Source of the DNA: Ruixingdingia sedimenti
Lineage (GTDB): Bacteria; Pseudomonadota; Alphaproteobacteria; Rhodobacterales; Rhodobacteraceae
DNA length: 64,000 bases
Direction of reading: 5' to 3'
NCBI RefSeq assembly: GCF_031432425.1
Contig: NZ_JAVKPH010000002.1
Span: 1 to 64,000, forward strand
In this document: piece by piece, positions 1 through 7,402 of the stretch
How the letters are laid out: each line of letters starts with the position of its first letter
Position numbering within the stretch: the first letter of the stretch is position 1
The notes under the pieces: generated by a model
The model's database searches: none
Told to the model about the DNA's origin: nothing
What the model saw: the letters and a program-made list of their open reading frames with translations, nothing else
Position numbers and translations under genes: made by a program

Positions 1-1092
1 GTGCACATGGCTGCCGGTGTGCCGTTCCTTGGCTTCACGCCGCCACGGCCGCTGCGCGTGTTCTATCTGCAGGCCGAGATCCAGTACCATTATCTGCGCG
101 AGCGCATGCAGCAGATTGGCCTGCCGCCCGAGGTGATGGCCGCCGCCCGCGAAAATCTTGTTGTCACGCCGAAGCTGAAACTGCTCCTCGATGAGGGTGG
201 CAGCCCGCTGGTCGCGCAGGCGATCCAGCAGGCGTTCCCGGCCGAGCCCGTCGACATCCTGTGCATCGACCCGATCCGCAACCTGTTCGACGGCGGACCT
301 GACGGCGGTGGCGAGAACGACAACGCCGCGATGATGTTCTTCCTCAAGGACCGGGTCGAGGTGCTTCGCGACCACGTGAACCCCGACTGCGGGATCATCC
401 TGATCCACCACACCAAGAAGCTGAGCAAGCATCAGGTGAAGGAGGATCCGTTCCTCGCGCTTTCGGGCGCCAGCGCGCTGCGGGGCTTCTACACGTCCGG
501 CCTCATCCTGCACCGCCCGGACGAGGACGCGTCAGAGCGCAAGCTGGAGATCGAACTGCGCAACGGCCCGGCGCTGCCTACGAAGCTGATCGACAAGGTG
601 CGCGGCCAATGGGTCGAGATCAACCCGATGAACGAGCGCCTCGTGCGCGCCGAGGTGGGCGCAAAGCATGACGCCGAGCGCATGCGCAAGCACGACGTCA
701 TCCTCGGTCTGCTCTACGAGGAGGCGCGGCGCGGCAAGCTCTACACCTTCGCCCAGTTTTCCGAGGCATTCGAGAATACCGGGGGGCTCGGCGGGCGGAC
801 CATCGTCCACGACCGGCTCAGCGTTCTCGCCACCAAGGGCAAGGTCAAGTTCATCCGCGGCCCCGCTGCCACGCGCATCGGCCTGGCCGCGGAGCGGAGC
901 AAATACGGCTATCTCTGCGTCGAGGGAATGCTGCTCGGCACGGGCGGCGAGACCGTCGATCCCGACACGGGCGAGGTCACGCCGGAGCTGATCCCGGCGC
1001 TGCCCAGCCACTACAAATGCCCGCAGACCGGGGCCGTCCTGCCCGTCGAGAACCCCTCCGTCTGGGTCTATCAGGAGGAGGACGAGGCATGA
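1..1092 (+). CDS. RepA-like AAA/RecA-fold ATPase, 5' end cut by window
   Basis: This is a phage or plasmid replication ATPase of the RepA/AAA_25 kind, expected to act as a replicative helicase or helicase loader. The window begins inside the gene, so the N-terminus with the Walker A loop is missing. A Walker B-like strand (VDILCIDPIRNLF, about residues 83-95) and the later strand GIILIHHTKK (about 133-142) are typical of RecA-fold RepA proteins. The last 130 residues look like a winged-helix region. It heads a rightward run of phage replication and modification genes, and an array of short repeats follows it directly. The family call is fairly secure; the exact helicase role is inferred. Confidence 0.7.
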   Translation: MHMAAGVPFLGFTPPRPLRVFYLQAEIQYHYLRERMQQIGLPPEVMAAARENLVVTPKLKLLLDEGGSPLVAQAIQQAFPAEPVDILCIDPIRNLFDGGPDGGGENDNAAMMFFLKDRVEVLRDHVNPDCGIILIHHTKKLSKHQVKEDPFLALSGASALRGFYTSGLILHRPDEDASERKLEIELRNGPALPTKLIDKVRGQWVEINPMNERLVRAEVGAKHDAERMRKHDVILGLLYEEARRGKLYTFAQFSEAFENTGGLGGRTIVHDRLSVLATKGKVKFIRGPAATRIGLAAERSKYGYLCVEGMLLGTGGETVDPDTGEVTPELIPALPSHYKCPQTGAVLPVENPSVWVYQEEDEA

Positions 1093-1112
1093 GAATTCAC
1101 GCCGTTCCCCGC

Positions 1113-1325
1113 CGCGAATTCTGGCTCCGCAGCCCCGGATTCTGGCCAGAATCCGCAGATTCTGCTCCCCGCGTGAAATCTGGATTCTGGCTTTTCCGAT
1201 TTCATTTCAGTGGCTTGGAAGGTGCTTTCCAGAATCCGGAAGGGCCTTTCCGGATTCTGCTCCGGATTCTGGAAGTTCTGTTTTGGATCAATGCCTTGGA
1301 GCAGATTTCAGAATTCGGAAAACGC
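1113..1325. repeat. Cluster of GGATTCTG / CAGAATCC repeats with two perfect inverted repeats
   Basis: The 360-bp gap after the RepA-like gene holds at least seven copies of ATTCTG or its complement. Two are arranged as perfect inverted repeats: an 18-bp palindrome at 1137-1154 (half site GGATTCTGG) and 12-bp arms CAGAATCCGGAA at 1230-1241 and 1248-1259 with a 6-nt loop. The placement beside a replication ATPase suggests iterons or an origin. The reading frame is also open here, so a coding role cannot be fully excluded. Confidence 0.55.
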
Positions 1326-1334
1326 CCCCCTAAA

Positions 1335-1382
1335 GGGGTAGGTGACCTCCCCGCCAGGCGCGGGAGGGTCACCACCTACCCC
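1335..1382. promoter_or_regulatory. Long imperfect hairpin upstream of RuvC-like gene
   Basis: Arms GGGGTAGGTGACCTCCC (from 1335) and its near complement (1362-1382) can pair with a small bulge around a loop of about 10 nt. It lies about 70 bp before the next gene start. No T-run follows, so it is not an obvious intrinsic terminator; a leader structure or protein site is possible. Confidence 0.35.
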
Positions 1383-1451
1383 TGGGCAATCTCAAAGGCT
1401 GGATGTCCCGCCCGTCACCCCATCGAGCACCAAACCGGAAAGGAGCCGATT

Positions 1452-1970
1452 ATGGCCCACGCATCTCTGACCCCGACACCCATGAGCGCCCCGTGCCCCG
1501 GCGTGCCGGTCGTCCTCGCCCTCGATCTCGGCACCACGACCGGCTGGGCCTTGCAGGCTGCGGACGGTCTGATCACCAGCGGCACCGTATCCTTCCGACC
1601 GAGCCGCTATGACGGCGGCGGCATGCGCTACCTGCGGTTCCGGGGCTGGCTCGAGCAGCTGGCGCACGACGCCGGAGCCATCACCGCCATCCACTTCGAG
1701 GAAGTGCGCAGGCACGTCGGGACTGACGCGGCGCATGTGTATGGCGGGCTGCTGGCCACGCTGACGTCATGGGCGGAGACCGCGGGCGTCGCTTATCAGG
1801 GCGTGCCGGTCGGCACCATCAAGCGCCACGCCACCGGCAAGGGCAACGCGAACAAGGACGCCATGATGGCGGCCGCCCGAGCGCGCGGCTTCTCGCCCGC
1901 CGACGACAACGAGGCCGACGCCATCGCGATCCTTCTCTGGGCACTGGAGACCCGGGGAGGTGTGCAATGA
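1452..1970 (+). CDS. RuvC-like resolvase/nuclease, phage type
   Basis: A 172-residue protein with the RNase H-fold start VLALDLGTTTGWAL (about residues 19-32), as in RuvC-like crossover-junction nucleases carried by rhodobacterial and other phages. An acidic IHFEEV strand follows near residue 73 and a C-terminal NEADAIAILLWAL helix near 155-167 supplies the expected final acidic residues. It probably cuts branched DNA intermediates during phage replication or packaging. The start at 1452 is chosen because AGGAG sits 7-11 nt upstream; the open frame extends further 5' but through repeats. Its stop overlaps the next start (ATGA). Confidence 0.65.
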   Translation: MAHASLTPTPMSAPCPGVPVVLALDLGTTTGWALQAADGLITSGTVSFRPSRYDGGGMRYLRFRGWLEQLAHDAGAITAIHFEEVRRHVGTDAAHVYGGLLATLTSWAETAGVAYQGVPVGTIKRHATGKGNANKDAMMAAARARGFSPADDNEADAIAILLWALETRGGVQ

Positions 1971-2170
1971 GCGGCATGCGGTTCACGCCCAAGGGCTACG
2001 GCGGTCGCCGCCGCAATCCCGACGAGGTCAAGCGCGACGGCTGGAAGGAACAGGGGCTGCTGGCGGTCGCCATCGACGACGACCGCCTGACCTGGCCCGA
2101 GCGGGAGCTGGTGCGCCAGCTCGGCGAGCGGCTCTACGGCAAGCGGGAACGGGAGGCGCGTCATGGGTGA
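1967..2170 (+). CDS. Small phage protein, function unknown
   Basis: A 67-residue basic protein with no recognised domain. It starts in an ATGA overlap with the RuvC-like gene and its own stop overlaps the following start, so it is translationally coupled on both sides. That supports it as a real gene of the early phage operon despite its size. The charged N-terminus (RFTPKGYGGRRRNPDEVKRD) would suit nucleic-acid contact, but this is only a guess. Confidence 0.5.
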   Translation: MSGMRFTPKGYGGRRRNPDEVKRDGWKEQGLLAVAIDDDRLTWPERELVRQLGERLYGKREREARHG

Positions 2171-2609
2171 GTGGACCACAGCACAAGTGCAGGATCGGCT
2201 GGAGCTCGCGGCGGGCGTGATGCGGCAGATGCCGGCCGTGATGCCGCAGGGTTTCTTCAACGCCTGGCCGGAGTACTTCCACAGCTTCGCCGACAAGGTT
2301 GGACAGGAACCCCAGATGCGGCGGCCGCGGCCGAGCCCGCGTCAGATCACGCAGGCCGAGGAAGCGATGCTCTGGCTGCGCTGGCTCGAGCCCGAGGATG
2401 GGCGCCTGGTCTGGGCCCGCGCCGACGGAATGGCGTGGAAGCCGATCTGCTGGCAGTTCGGCCTGTCGCGCACGGCCGCGACCAAGCGCTGGCAATACGG
2501 CCTTGCGGTGATCACCTGGCGGCTGAACGGTCGCGTGCCGTCGCCCCGACGCTCGCAGCAGTTCGTCATCGAAAACGCCAATCGGCTGTCAAGAAAAATC
2601 GTCCTCTGA
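2163..2609 (+). CDS. DUF6362 family phage protein
   Basis: A 148-residue protein resembling DUF6362, a family common in alphaproteobacterial prophages next to DNA modification genes. The segment MPQGFFNAWPEYFHSF (about residues 27-42) and the C-terminal helix-turn-helix-like stretch WKPICWQFGLSRTAATKRW (about 97-115) are its recognisable parts; the latter suggests DNA binding. Its start overlaps the stop of the preceding gene by 8 nt. Biochemical role unknown. Confidence 0.6.
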   Translation: MGEWTTAQVQDRLELAAGVMRQMPAVMPQGFFNAWPEYFHSFADKVGQEPQMRRPRPSPRQITQAEEAMLWLRWLEPEDGRLVWARADGMAWKPICWQFGLSRTAATKRWQYGLAVITWRLNGRVPSPRRSQQFVIENANRLSRKIVL

Positions 2610-3015
2610 GGAAATTTTCGGGTGTACATCGCAGGGCCTTACACATTTCGACGAGGCCGTTACAAAACCAATATGCTCGGGAGAGGAGCGCGCAGGCAGA
2701 GGCCGCGCCGCTGGCTTCCGGGGTCCAGCGAAGGGTCCAGCCGGGGTCCAATGGGCTAACCCATTGAGTTCTTGGTTCCTTCCTGGCGATATTCGTATGC
2801 TGGCGGGCGAAGCGCGGCGCATCGCCAGCGGCAGGGCCGGATTTTTGGGAAGCCACCCGGAAGTCGGAGCCGCCGGAACCCCGCGCAGACCCCAATGAAT
2901 GCTGGCTTTCGGGCCTGGTGGCCGGACGCCGCTGGATCCCGCGTGGAGTCCAGCGCGGCATCCGGAGTCCGGAAGCCAGCCGGCAATCCACCCGCACGAC
3001 GGAAACGCCTTGCCC
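2610..3015. other. Non-coding gap in early phage operon
   Basis: No convincing gene. It contains three GGGTCCA copies between about 2719 and 2750, then a perfect hairpin with arms CAATGGG / CCCATTG at 2749-2755 and 2760-2766 around a CTAA loop. Short purine-rich repeats continue to about 2990. No T-tract follows the hairpin. The stretch could carry a promoter for the methyltransferase genes, but no clear -35/-10 pair is visible. Confidence 0.5.
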
Positions 3016-4353
3016 ATGACGCTGAGCTTCGCTCCCGAGCGGATCGAGATGTGGCCGCTGGCCAGGCTCCAGCCCTACGCGAAGAACGCGAAGGTGCACG
3101 GGGCAGACCAGGTCGCGAAGATCGCCGCCAGCATGGCCGAGTTCGGCTGGACCGTGCCCTGCCTCGTGGCCGAGGACGGGGAGCTGATCGCAGGCCATGG
3201 GCGCGTGCTTGCCGCGACGCAGCTGGGGCTCACCGAGGCGCCTGTGATCGTGCTCGGGCATCTGACCGAGGCGCAGCGCCGGGCCTACCGCATCGCGGAC
3301 AACAAGCTGACGGAACTGGGAAGCTGGGACGAGGCGCTGCTCTCGGCCGAGTTGAACGAGTTGCTGGCCGAGGACTTCGACCTGTCGCTGGTCGGGTTTT
3401 CCGACGGCGAGCTCGACAAGCTGCTAGCTTATGTGCAGGAGGGCGATGGCCAGGAAGGCGGCGGTGCCAGCGTGCCCCCGGTGACCATCCCCGAACCGCC
3501 GCGCAACCCGGCCTCGCGGACCGGCGATCTGTGGATCCTCGGTGAGCATCGTCTGCTCTGCGGTGACGCGACCTCCCATGCCGATGTCCGCCGCCTGATG
3601 AACGGCGAGCGCGCAGTGCTGTTCGCGACCGACCCGCCGTATCTCGTCGATTATGACGGCTCCAACCACCCGACGCGCAACAAGGACTGGAGCCAGTCCT
3701 ACGGCGTGACCTGGGACGACAGCTCGCAGGGCGCGGACCTCTACGACGGCTTCATCGCCGCTGCCATCGCCGAGGCGATCACCGAGGATGCCGCCTGGTA
3801 CTGCTGGCACGCCTCGCGTCGCCAGGCGATGCTGGAGGCCTGCTGGGAGAAGGCCGGCGCCTTCGTTCACCAGCAGATCATCTGGGTGAAGGACCGGGGC
3901 GTCCTGACCCGCTCGCATTACCTCTGGAAGCACGAGCCGTGCTTCATGGGCTGGCGGCGCCCCAACCGACCGCCGAAGGTGGCGGACGAGACATTGCCCT
4001 CGACCTGGGAGATGCCGAGCTTCGCGAGGGACGAGCGGCCCGACCATCCGACGCCGAAGCCGCTCGACGCCTTCGGGATCCCGATGCGCCAGCACGTGGC
4101 GCGCGGCGGGCTCTGCTACGAGCCCTTCTCGGGCTCCGGCTCGCAGATCATGGCGGGCGAAGCCAATGGTCGGCGCGTCTTTGCGATGGAGATCAGCCCG
4201 GCCTATGTCGATGTGGCCGTGGAGCGCTGGCAGGCCGAAACGGGTCGCAAAGCGATCCTCGACGGCGACGGTCGGACATTCGCGCAGGTGAGGACCGAGC
4301 GGCTTGGGGATGCCCCGGCCGCGTCTGAAACCGAACCCGAAATAGCCGCGTGA
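3016..4353 (+). CDS. ParB-domain plus DNA methyltransferase (DPPY type)
   Basis: A 445-residue fusion. Residues about 15-110 form a ParB/Srx-like domain (LIAGHGRVLAATQLG). The second half is an amino-methyltransferase with the catalytic motif TDPPYLVDY near residue 210, an SRRQAM region near 270 and the SAM-binding FSGSGSQIMAGE segment near 370. This architecture is common in phages and is expected to methylate adenine N6 or cytosine N4, protecting phage DNA. The start at 3016 begins at MTLSFAPERI; the longer upstream open frame is low-complexity. The gene lies 1 bp before the cytosine methyltransferase start. Confidence 0.85.
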   Translation: MTLSFAPERIEMWPLARLQPYAKNAKVHGADQVAKIAASMAEFGWTVPCLVAEDGELIAGHGRVLAATQLGLTEAPVIVLGHLTEAQRRAYRIADNKLTELGSWDEALLSAELNELLAEDFDLSLVGFSDGELDKLLAYVQEGDGQEGGGASVPPVTIPEPPRNPASRTGDLWILGEHRLLCGDATSHADVRRLMNGERAVLFATDPPYLVDYDGSNHPTRNKDWSQSYGVTWDDSSQGADLYDGFIAAAIAEAITEDAAWYCWHASRRQAMLEACWEKAGAFVHQQIIWVKDRGVLTRSHYLWKHEPCFMGWRRPNRPPKVADETLPSTWEMPSFARDERPDHPTPKPLDAFGIPMRQHVARGGLCYEPFSGSGSQIMAGEANGRRVFAMEISPAYVDVAVERWQAETGRKAILDGDGRTFAQVRTERLGDAPAASETEPEIAA

Positions 4354-4354
4354 C

Positions 4355-5542
4355 ATGCATGACCTGGCTCTACCTTCCTCCGGATGCACTTCCGGAACCG
4401 CAGACGCATGCCTGTTCGGCCTCTCGCTTTGCTCCGGCGCTGGCGGGCTCGATCTCGGGCTCGCCGTCGCCATCCCCGGATATCGTGCTGTGGGCCATGT
4501 CGAACGGGAAACCTACGCCGCAGCCGTCCTCGTGGCGCGGATGGAAGACGCGGCCCTGGATCCGGCGCCTGTCTGGGACGATGTTGGAACCTTCGACGGC
4601 CGCCCGTGGCGCGGCGCAGTGGACATCGTCACTGCGGGCTATCCGTGCCAGCCGTTCTCCGTCGCGGGCAAACGCCGGGGCGCGGATGACCCGCGCCACC
4701 TCTGGCCACATGTCGCCCGGATCATTGGCGAGGTCGAGCCGCCCTTCGTCTTCCTCGAGAACGTCGCCCATCATCTCTGCCTCGGCTTCCCCGAAGTCGC
4801 CGCAGGACTGGTCGGCATGGGCTACCGCCTTGCGGCAGGCCTCTTCACGGCGTCGGAAGTCGGCGCGCCCCACAAGCGTGAGCGGCTCTTCATCCTCGCC
4901 ATCCGCGAGGGAGACGAACTGGCCGACCCCGCGCGCCTGCTCTGGAACCCGGTCGAGTGGCGGCAACCGGACCGAATTGCTGCAGCTCTGGCCGACGCCC
5001 CGCGCCAGCGCCAACGAGAACCGGCAGACGAAGCCGACGCCATCGCAGGAAGCGGGTCAGCACGGGATGAACCTCGCAACGACGGCGGCGATGTGGCCGA
5101 CGCCGCAGACCGACAGTTTTCGCAGTCGAGGTGGCGACAGGCGCGACGAGAAGGGTCTGGACCGGATGGCGCGGGATTGGCCGACGCCGATGGCGAGCGA
5201 CGGCTGCAAGCCGAGCGCTGGCAACCGCAGGAGTGCCGACCTGACCCATGCGGCGGGGATATGGATGACGCCGACGGCGCGCGACCACAAGGATGGGGCG
5301 ACGACGTTGGCGAACACGCCGGTGAACGGCCTGCTTGGCCGCCAGGTCCTGGTGACACCTATGGCTGGGAGCGATACCTCCGATGCGCGCCGAACCTTGA
5401 ACCCGCTGTTCGTCGAGGCGCTGATGGGCTGGCCCACCGGGTGGACCGGCTTCGGCTCTGCGGGAACGGAGTGGTCCCGCTGGTTGCGGCGCATGCGCTC
5501 AGAACTCTCGCAGCTGAATTGCTGGCCGATGGACGAAGGTGA
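4355..5542 (+). CDS. dcm: DNA (cytosine-5) methyltransferase
   Basis: A 395-residue C5 methyltransferase. Visible family motifs are LFGLSLCSGAGGLDLGL (motif I, about residues 20-36), GYPCQPFSVAG (motif IV with catalytic Cys, about 93-103), FLENV (motif VI, about 130) and LCGNGVVPLVAAHA (motif X near the C-terminus). It transfers methyl to C5 of cytosine in a short site, probably as phage anti-restriction. The target-recognition half is unusual: a repeated DNA word, TGGCCGACGCC, reads as LADA here and as WPTP in another open frame. With the ParB-methyltransferase it makes a two-enzyme modification module. Confidence 0.88.
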   Translation: MHDLALPSSGCTSGTADACLFGLSLCSGAGGLDLGLAVAIPGYRAVGHVERETYAAAVLVARMEDAALDPAPVWDDVGTFDGRPWRGAVDIVTAGYPCQPFSVAGKRRGADDPRHLWPHVARIIGEVEPPFVFLENVAHHLCLGFPEVAAGLVGMGYRLAAGLFTASEVGAPHKRERLFILAIREGDELADPARLLWNPVEWRQPDRIAAALADAPRQRQREPADEADAIAGSGSARDEPRNDGGDVADAADRQFSQSRWRQARREGSGPDGAGLADADGERRLQAERWQPQECRPDPCGGDMDDADGARPQGWGDDVGEHAGERPAWPPGPGDTYGWERYLRCAPNLEPAVRRGADGLAHRVDRLRLCGNGVVPLVAAHALRTLAAELLADGRR

Positions 5543-5558
5543 AGGTGTGCCGGCATGA
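4915..5558 (+). other. Alternative open frame with WPTP repeats overlapping dcm
   Basis: The frame read from 4920 in steps of three runs open to a TGA at 5556-5558. It contains NWPTPRA, LWPTPRASANEN, MWPTPQTD, DWPTPMASDG, WMTPTARDHKDG and then LNPLFVEALMGWPTGW. WPTP/TARD repeats of this kind are found in C-terminal halves of other phage cytosine methyltransferases (recalled, not searched). Its stop overlaps the next gene start as ATGA, the coupling style used throughout this operon. It has no methyltransferase N-terminus of its own, so expression would need a frameshift from dcm. Confidence 0.4.
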
Positions 5559-5785
5559 GGCAGTCGCGCCTCATGTCGCTGGTCGAAGCCATCACCAACG
5601 TGGCCGTCGGCTATGGCGTCGCGGTTGCGACCCAGCTGATGGTCTTCCCGTGGTTTGGCCTGCCCGCGCGTCTCGACAACGCGCTGGCGATCGGGGCGAT
5701 CTTCACCGTCGTCTCGATTCTGCGCAGCTTCCTGCTGCGGAGGCTGTTCGAGGCGATCCGGGTCAGCGGTCAGTTCCGGGACTGA
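5555..5785 (+). CDS. DUF7220-like small membrane protein
   Basis: A 76-residue protein with two predicted membrane helices (about residues 14-32 and 41-58). The pattern SLVEAITNVAVGYGVAVATQ is characteristic of small membrane proteins next to methyltransferase genes in rhodobacterial and rhizobial phages, named DUF7220 from memory. Role unknown. The start codon overlaps the stop of the alternative dcm frame. It is the last gene of the rightward early operon; the following genes run leftward and converge on it. Confidence 0.6.
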   Translation: MRQSRLMSLVEAITNVAVGYGVAVATQLMVFPWFGLPARLDNALAIGAIFTVVSILRSFLLRRLFEAIRVSGQFRD

Positions 5786-5991
5786 TCCTCGAAGAGGCAG
5801 AGCATCTCCTCCACCCATTCCTCGTCCTCGCTCCGCATCAGCACGGCCGCGAGAAGCTGGACCAGACGCGGGACTGGTGCATCGGGCGGGTTCTCGGGCA
5901 GATAGAAGGAAAGTTCGCCCTCCGCAGAGACGACGAGGGCGGACGAGCCCGGCGGTAGGACAGTGCCGTGATCGGCAGAGACATCGGTCAT
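5770..5991 (-). CDS. Hypothetical phage protein
   Basis: A 73-residue acidic protein without recognisable domain. It runs leftward and overlaps the 3' end of the DUF7220-like gene by 16 bp. It is immediately downstream of another small leftward gene, so both probably belong to one transcript with DUF3489. The middle segment reads GELSFYLPENPPDAPVPRL; the end is rich in Glu and Asp. Small size and lack of a familiar domain keep confidence moderate. Confidence 0.4.
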   Translation of the reverse strand: MTDVSADHGTVLPPGSSALVVSAEGELSFYLPENPPDAPVPRLVQLLAAVLMRSEDEEWVEEMLCLFEDQSRN

Positions 5992-5995
5992 GGCA

Positions 5996-6205
5996 TCACC
6001 AGTAGTATTTGTGCGGCTTGTGGTTGCCGAGATCCCAGATCAGCGTATCGGGATCGGCGCCGTGCAGCAGCCGGGTGATCGTCCGGGCGTTGCGGCGGCG
6101 GCGCGGACGGCTGTGGAACAGGATGTTCCAGTGCGACGGCGTTCCGTTCGGGAACGCGCCGACGCTCCTGCTTCTGGTTCGAGATTTCTTGCGCTTGTAG
6201 TTCAT
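5996..6205 (-). CDS. Small basic phage protein
   Basis: A 69-residue, strongly basic protein ending in a tract rich in Asn, His, Pro, Lys and Tyr (HKPHKYYW). The start at 6205 is preferred over an ATG three bases upstream because GGAGGA lies at better spacing for it. The combination of an Arg-rich centre (RPRRRRNART) and a HKYYW tail is a pattern I recall from small proteins in rhodobacterial prophages; function unknown. It is 4 bp from the next leftward gene. Confidence 0.5.
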   Translation of the reverse strand: MNYKRKKSRTRSRSVGAFPNGTPSHWNILFHSRPRRRRNARTITRLLHGADPDTLIWDLGNHKPHKYYW

Positions 6206-6341
6206 CATTCGTCCTCCGGGATTTGCAGACATGCGAATGCCTGCGGTCCGGAGGGCCGCGAATGAAGAACCAGCGATGAGGGTCGAAGTCGGGATGATTT
6301 TCGCGGGAACGCGCATATCACGGCTGTGCCGAAACGTAAAC

Positions 6342-6361
6342 CGCCGCCCCGAAGGGCGGCG
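6342..6361 (-). terminator. Hairpin after DUF3489 gene
   Basis: An 8-bp perfect stem, CGCCGCCC / GGGCGGCG, closed by a CGAA tetraloop lies 24 bp downstream of the DUF3489 stop. On the minus strand it is followed by a weak T-containing stretch (GGTTTACGTTT) rather than a clean run, so it may end only part of the transcripts and separate DUF3489 from the small genes beyond. Confidence 0.5.
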
Positions 6362-6384
6362 CATCCGGTTCGACGCTTCGGCCT

Positions 6385-6972
6385 TCAGACAGGTGGAAGC
6401 CTGTAGACCCGTCCGCGTCCCTCGATCTTCTCCGAAGTCACTTCGAGCCCGAGCTTCTTCTTCAGCGCCCCGGCCATCGCGCCGCGCACCGTGTGCGACT
6501 GCCAGCCGGTCGCGGTCATGATCTCCGCGATGGTCGCGCCTTCCGGTGCGCGCAGCATGGCGATCAGGGTAGCCTGCTTGGTGCCCTCGCGCCGCGTGCG
6601 CGCCTTGGGCGCGGGATCGCTCTCACGCGGGGTGTTCTCCGGGGCGTCCGCGCTCGGCGTTTCGTTGGCGTCCGTGAGCGCGGTGTCGGGCCCCTCCAGC
6701 TCGATGCCGATGGCGGCGAGACCAGCGTCGGTAATGTGCAGGAGGATGGCGCAACCGTTCTCGTCGTTGCGCCAGATGCGGTTGAGCGCGGCGTCGGCCT
6801 TCGTCTGGCTGTCGGTCACCGTTTCCGCGACCAGTCCGCGAGAGAGAAGCGCGCCCACCACCTTGACGGCGGCGCCTCCGCGCAGGGAACCGGGCAGCGG
6901 CAGGACGTTGCCGTCGTCGCGCTGAGCAGCAGCGCTGAGGATCACGGCTTGAGTGTCGGAAAGCTGGGTCAT
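6385..6972 (-). CDS. DUF3489 domain protein
   Basis: A 195-residue protein. The C-terminal 70 residues (TKQATLIAMLRAPEGATIAE onward, then TGWQSHTVRGAMAGALKKKL) are the DUF3489 winged-helix-like domain, usually found in alphaproteobacterial phages and islands and probably DNA binding. The N-terminal half has a second helical region (LSDTQAVILSAAAQR) and the linker is Pro/Glu rich. The start at 6972 (MTQLSDTQ) has GGAG 8 nt upstream; a longer ORF begins at 7005. Likely a transcriptional regulator of the early region. Confidence 0.65.
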   Translation of the reverse strand: MTQLSDTQAVILSAAAQRDDGNVLPLPGSLRGGAAVKVVGALLSRGLVAETVTDSQTKADAALNRIWRNDENGCAILLHITDAGLAAIGIELEGPDTALTDANETPSADAPENTPRESDPAPKARTRREGTKQATLIAMLRAPEGATIAEIMTATGWQSHTVRGAMAGALKKKLGLEVTSEKIEGRGRVYRLPPV

Positions 6973-7065
6973 CGGGGTCGTCTCCATGGTCGGGGCCGCG
7001 CCCATCGCGGCCCTTCTACGACCCCAAGCCCGCCTCGCGGCGGGCAGGCTTCGGAGAGGCTGGCG

Positions 7066-7290
7066 CTACTCGGCGTGTTCGCCTTCGCAGAACGCCATAT
7101 CGGTGATCTCCCGCAGTCTGGCGCTGTAGTGGTTCAGGGTGCCGACATGGCCCCAGTGGATCTCGTCGGGGTGGACCTCGAAGTGGTCCGCGCTGAGAGC
7201 AGCGAGGCGTTCCAGCATCGCGTCGATCTCGAACTTGGCGGCGAGGAAGGCGTCGAGGGCCTTCGTGTTGTCCTGTGTGCAGCGGGTCAT
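7066..7290 (-). CDS. Hypothetical phage protein
   Basis: A 74-residue protein beginning MTRCTQDNTKALDAFL, with a coiled-coil-like helix containing FEIDAMLERLAALSADHF and an HWGHVGTLNHY motif. I recall similar proteins beside DUF3489 in rhodobacterial prophages; the role is unknown. The start at 7290 has GGAG about 9 nt upstream; an in-frame ATG at 7317 is possible. It is the first gene of the leftward operon, divergent from the terminase genes. Confidence 0.5.
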   Translation of the reverse strand: MTRCTQDNTKALDAFLAAKFEIDAMLERLAALSADHFEVHPDEIHWGHVGTLNHYSARLREITDMAFCEGEHAE

Positions 7291-7351
7291 CGTGGTGGCT
7301 CCGTGGTCGAGTTGCATCGCGTCGTTGGAGTGACGTTCGCTCCGGTCGCGC

Positions 7352-7372
7352 TGCTTATCAACTCAATAAGCA
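7352..7372. promoter_or_regulatory. Operator-like palindrome in divergent promoter region
   Basis: Perfect inverted repeat TGCTTAT-N7-ATAAGCA lies between the leftward small genes and the rightward terminase operon, 30 bp before the terminase small-subunit start. Its size and position suit a dimeric repressor or activator switching the two directions. The neighbouring sequence is locally AT-rich, as expected for promoters here. Confidence 0.5.
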
Positions 7373-7402
7373 CATGAATCTGAATGATAATCGGAGCGAC
7401 CG

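Noticed and set aside
6493..7377. Plus-strand ORF opposite DUF3489
   Set aside because: The DUF3489 domain and start signals lie on the minus strand; the plus frame shows only antisense composition.
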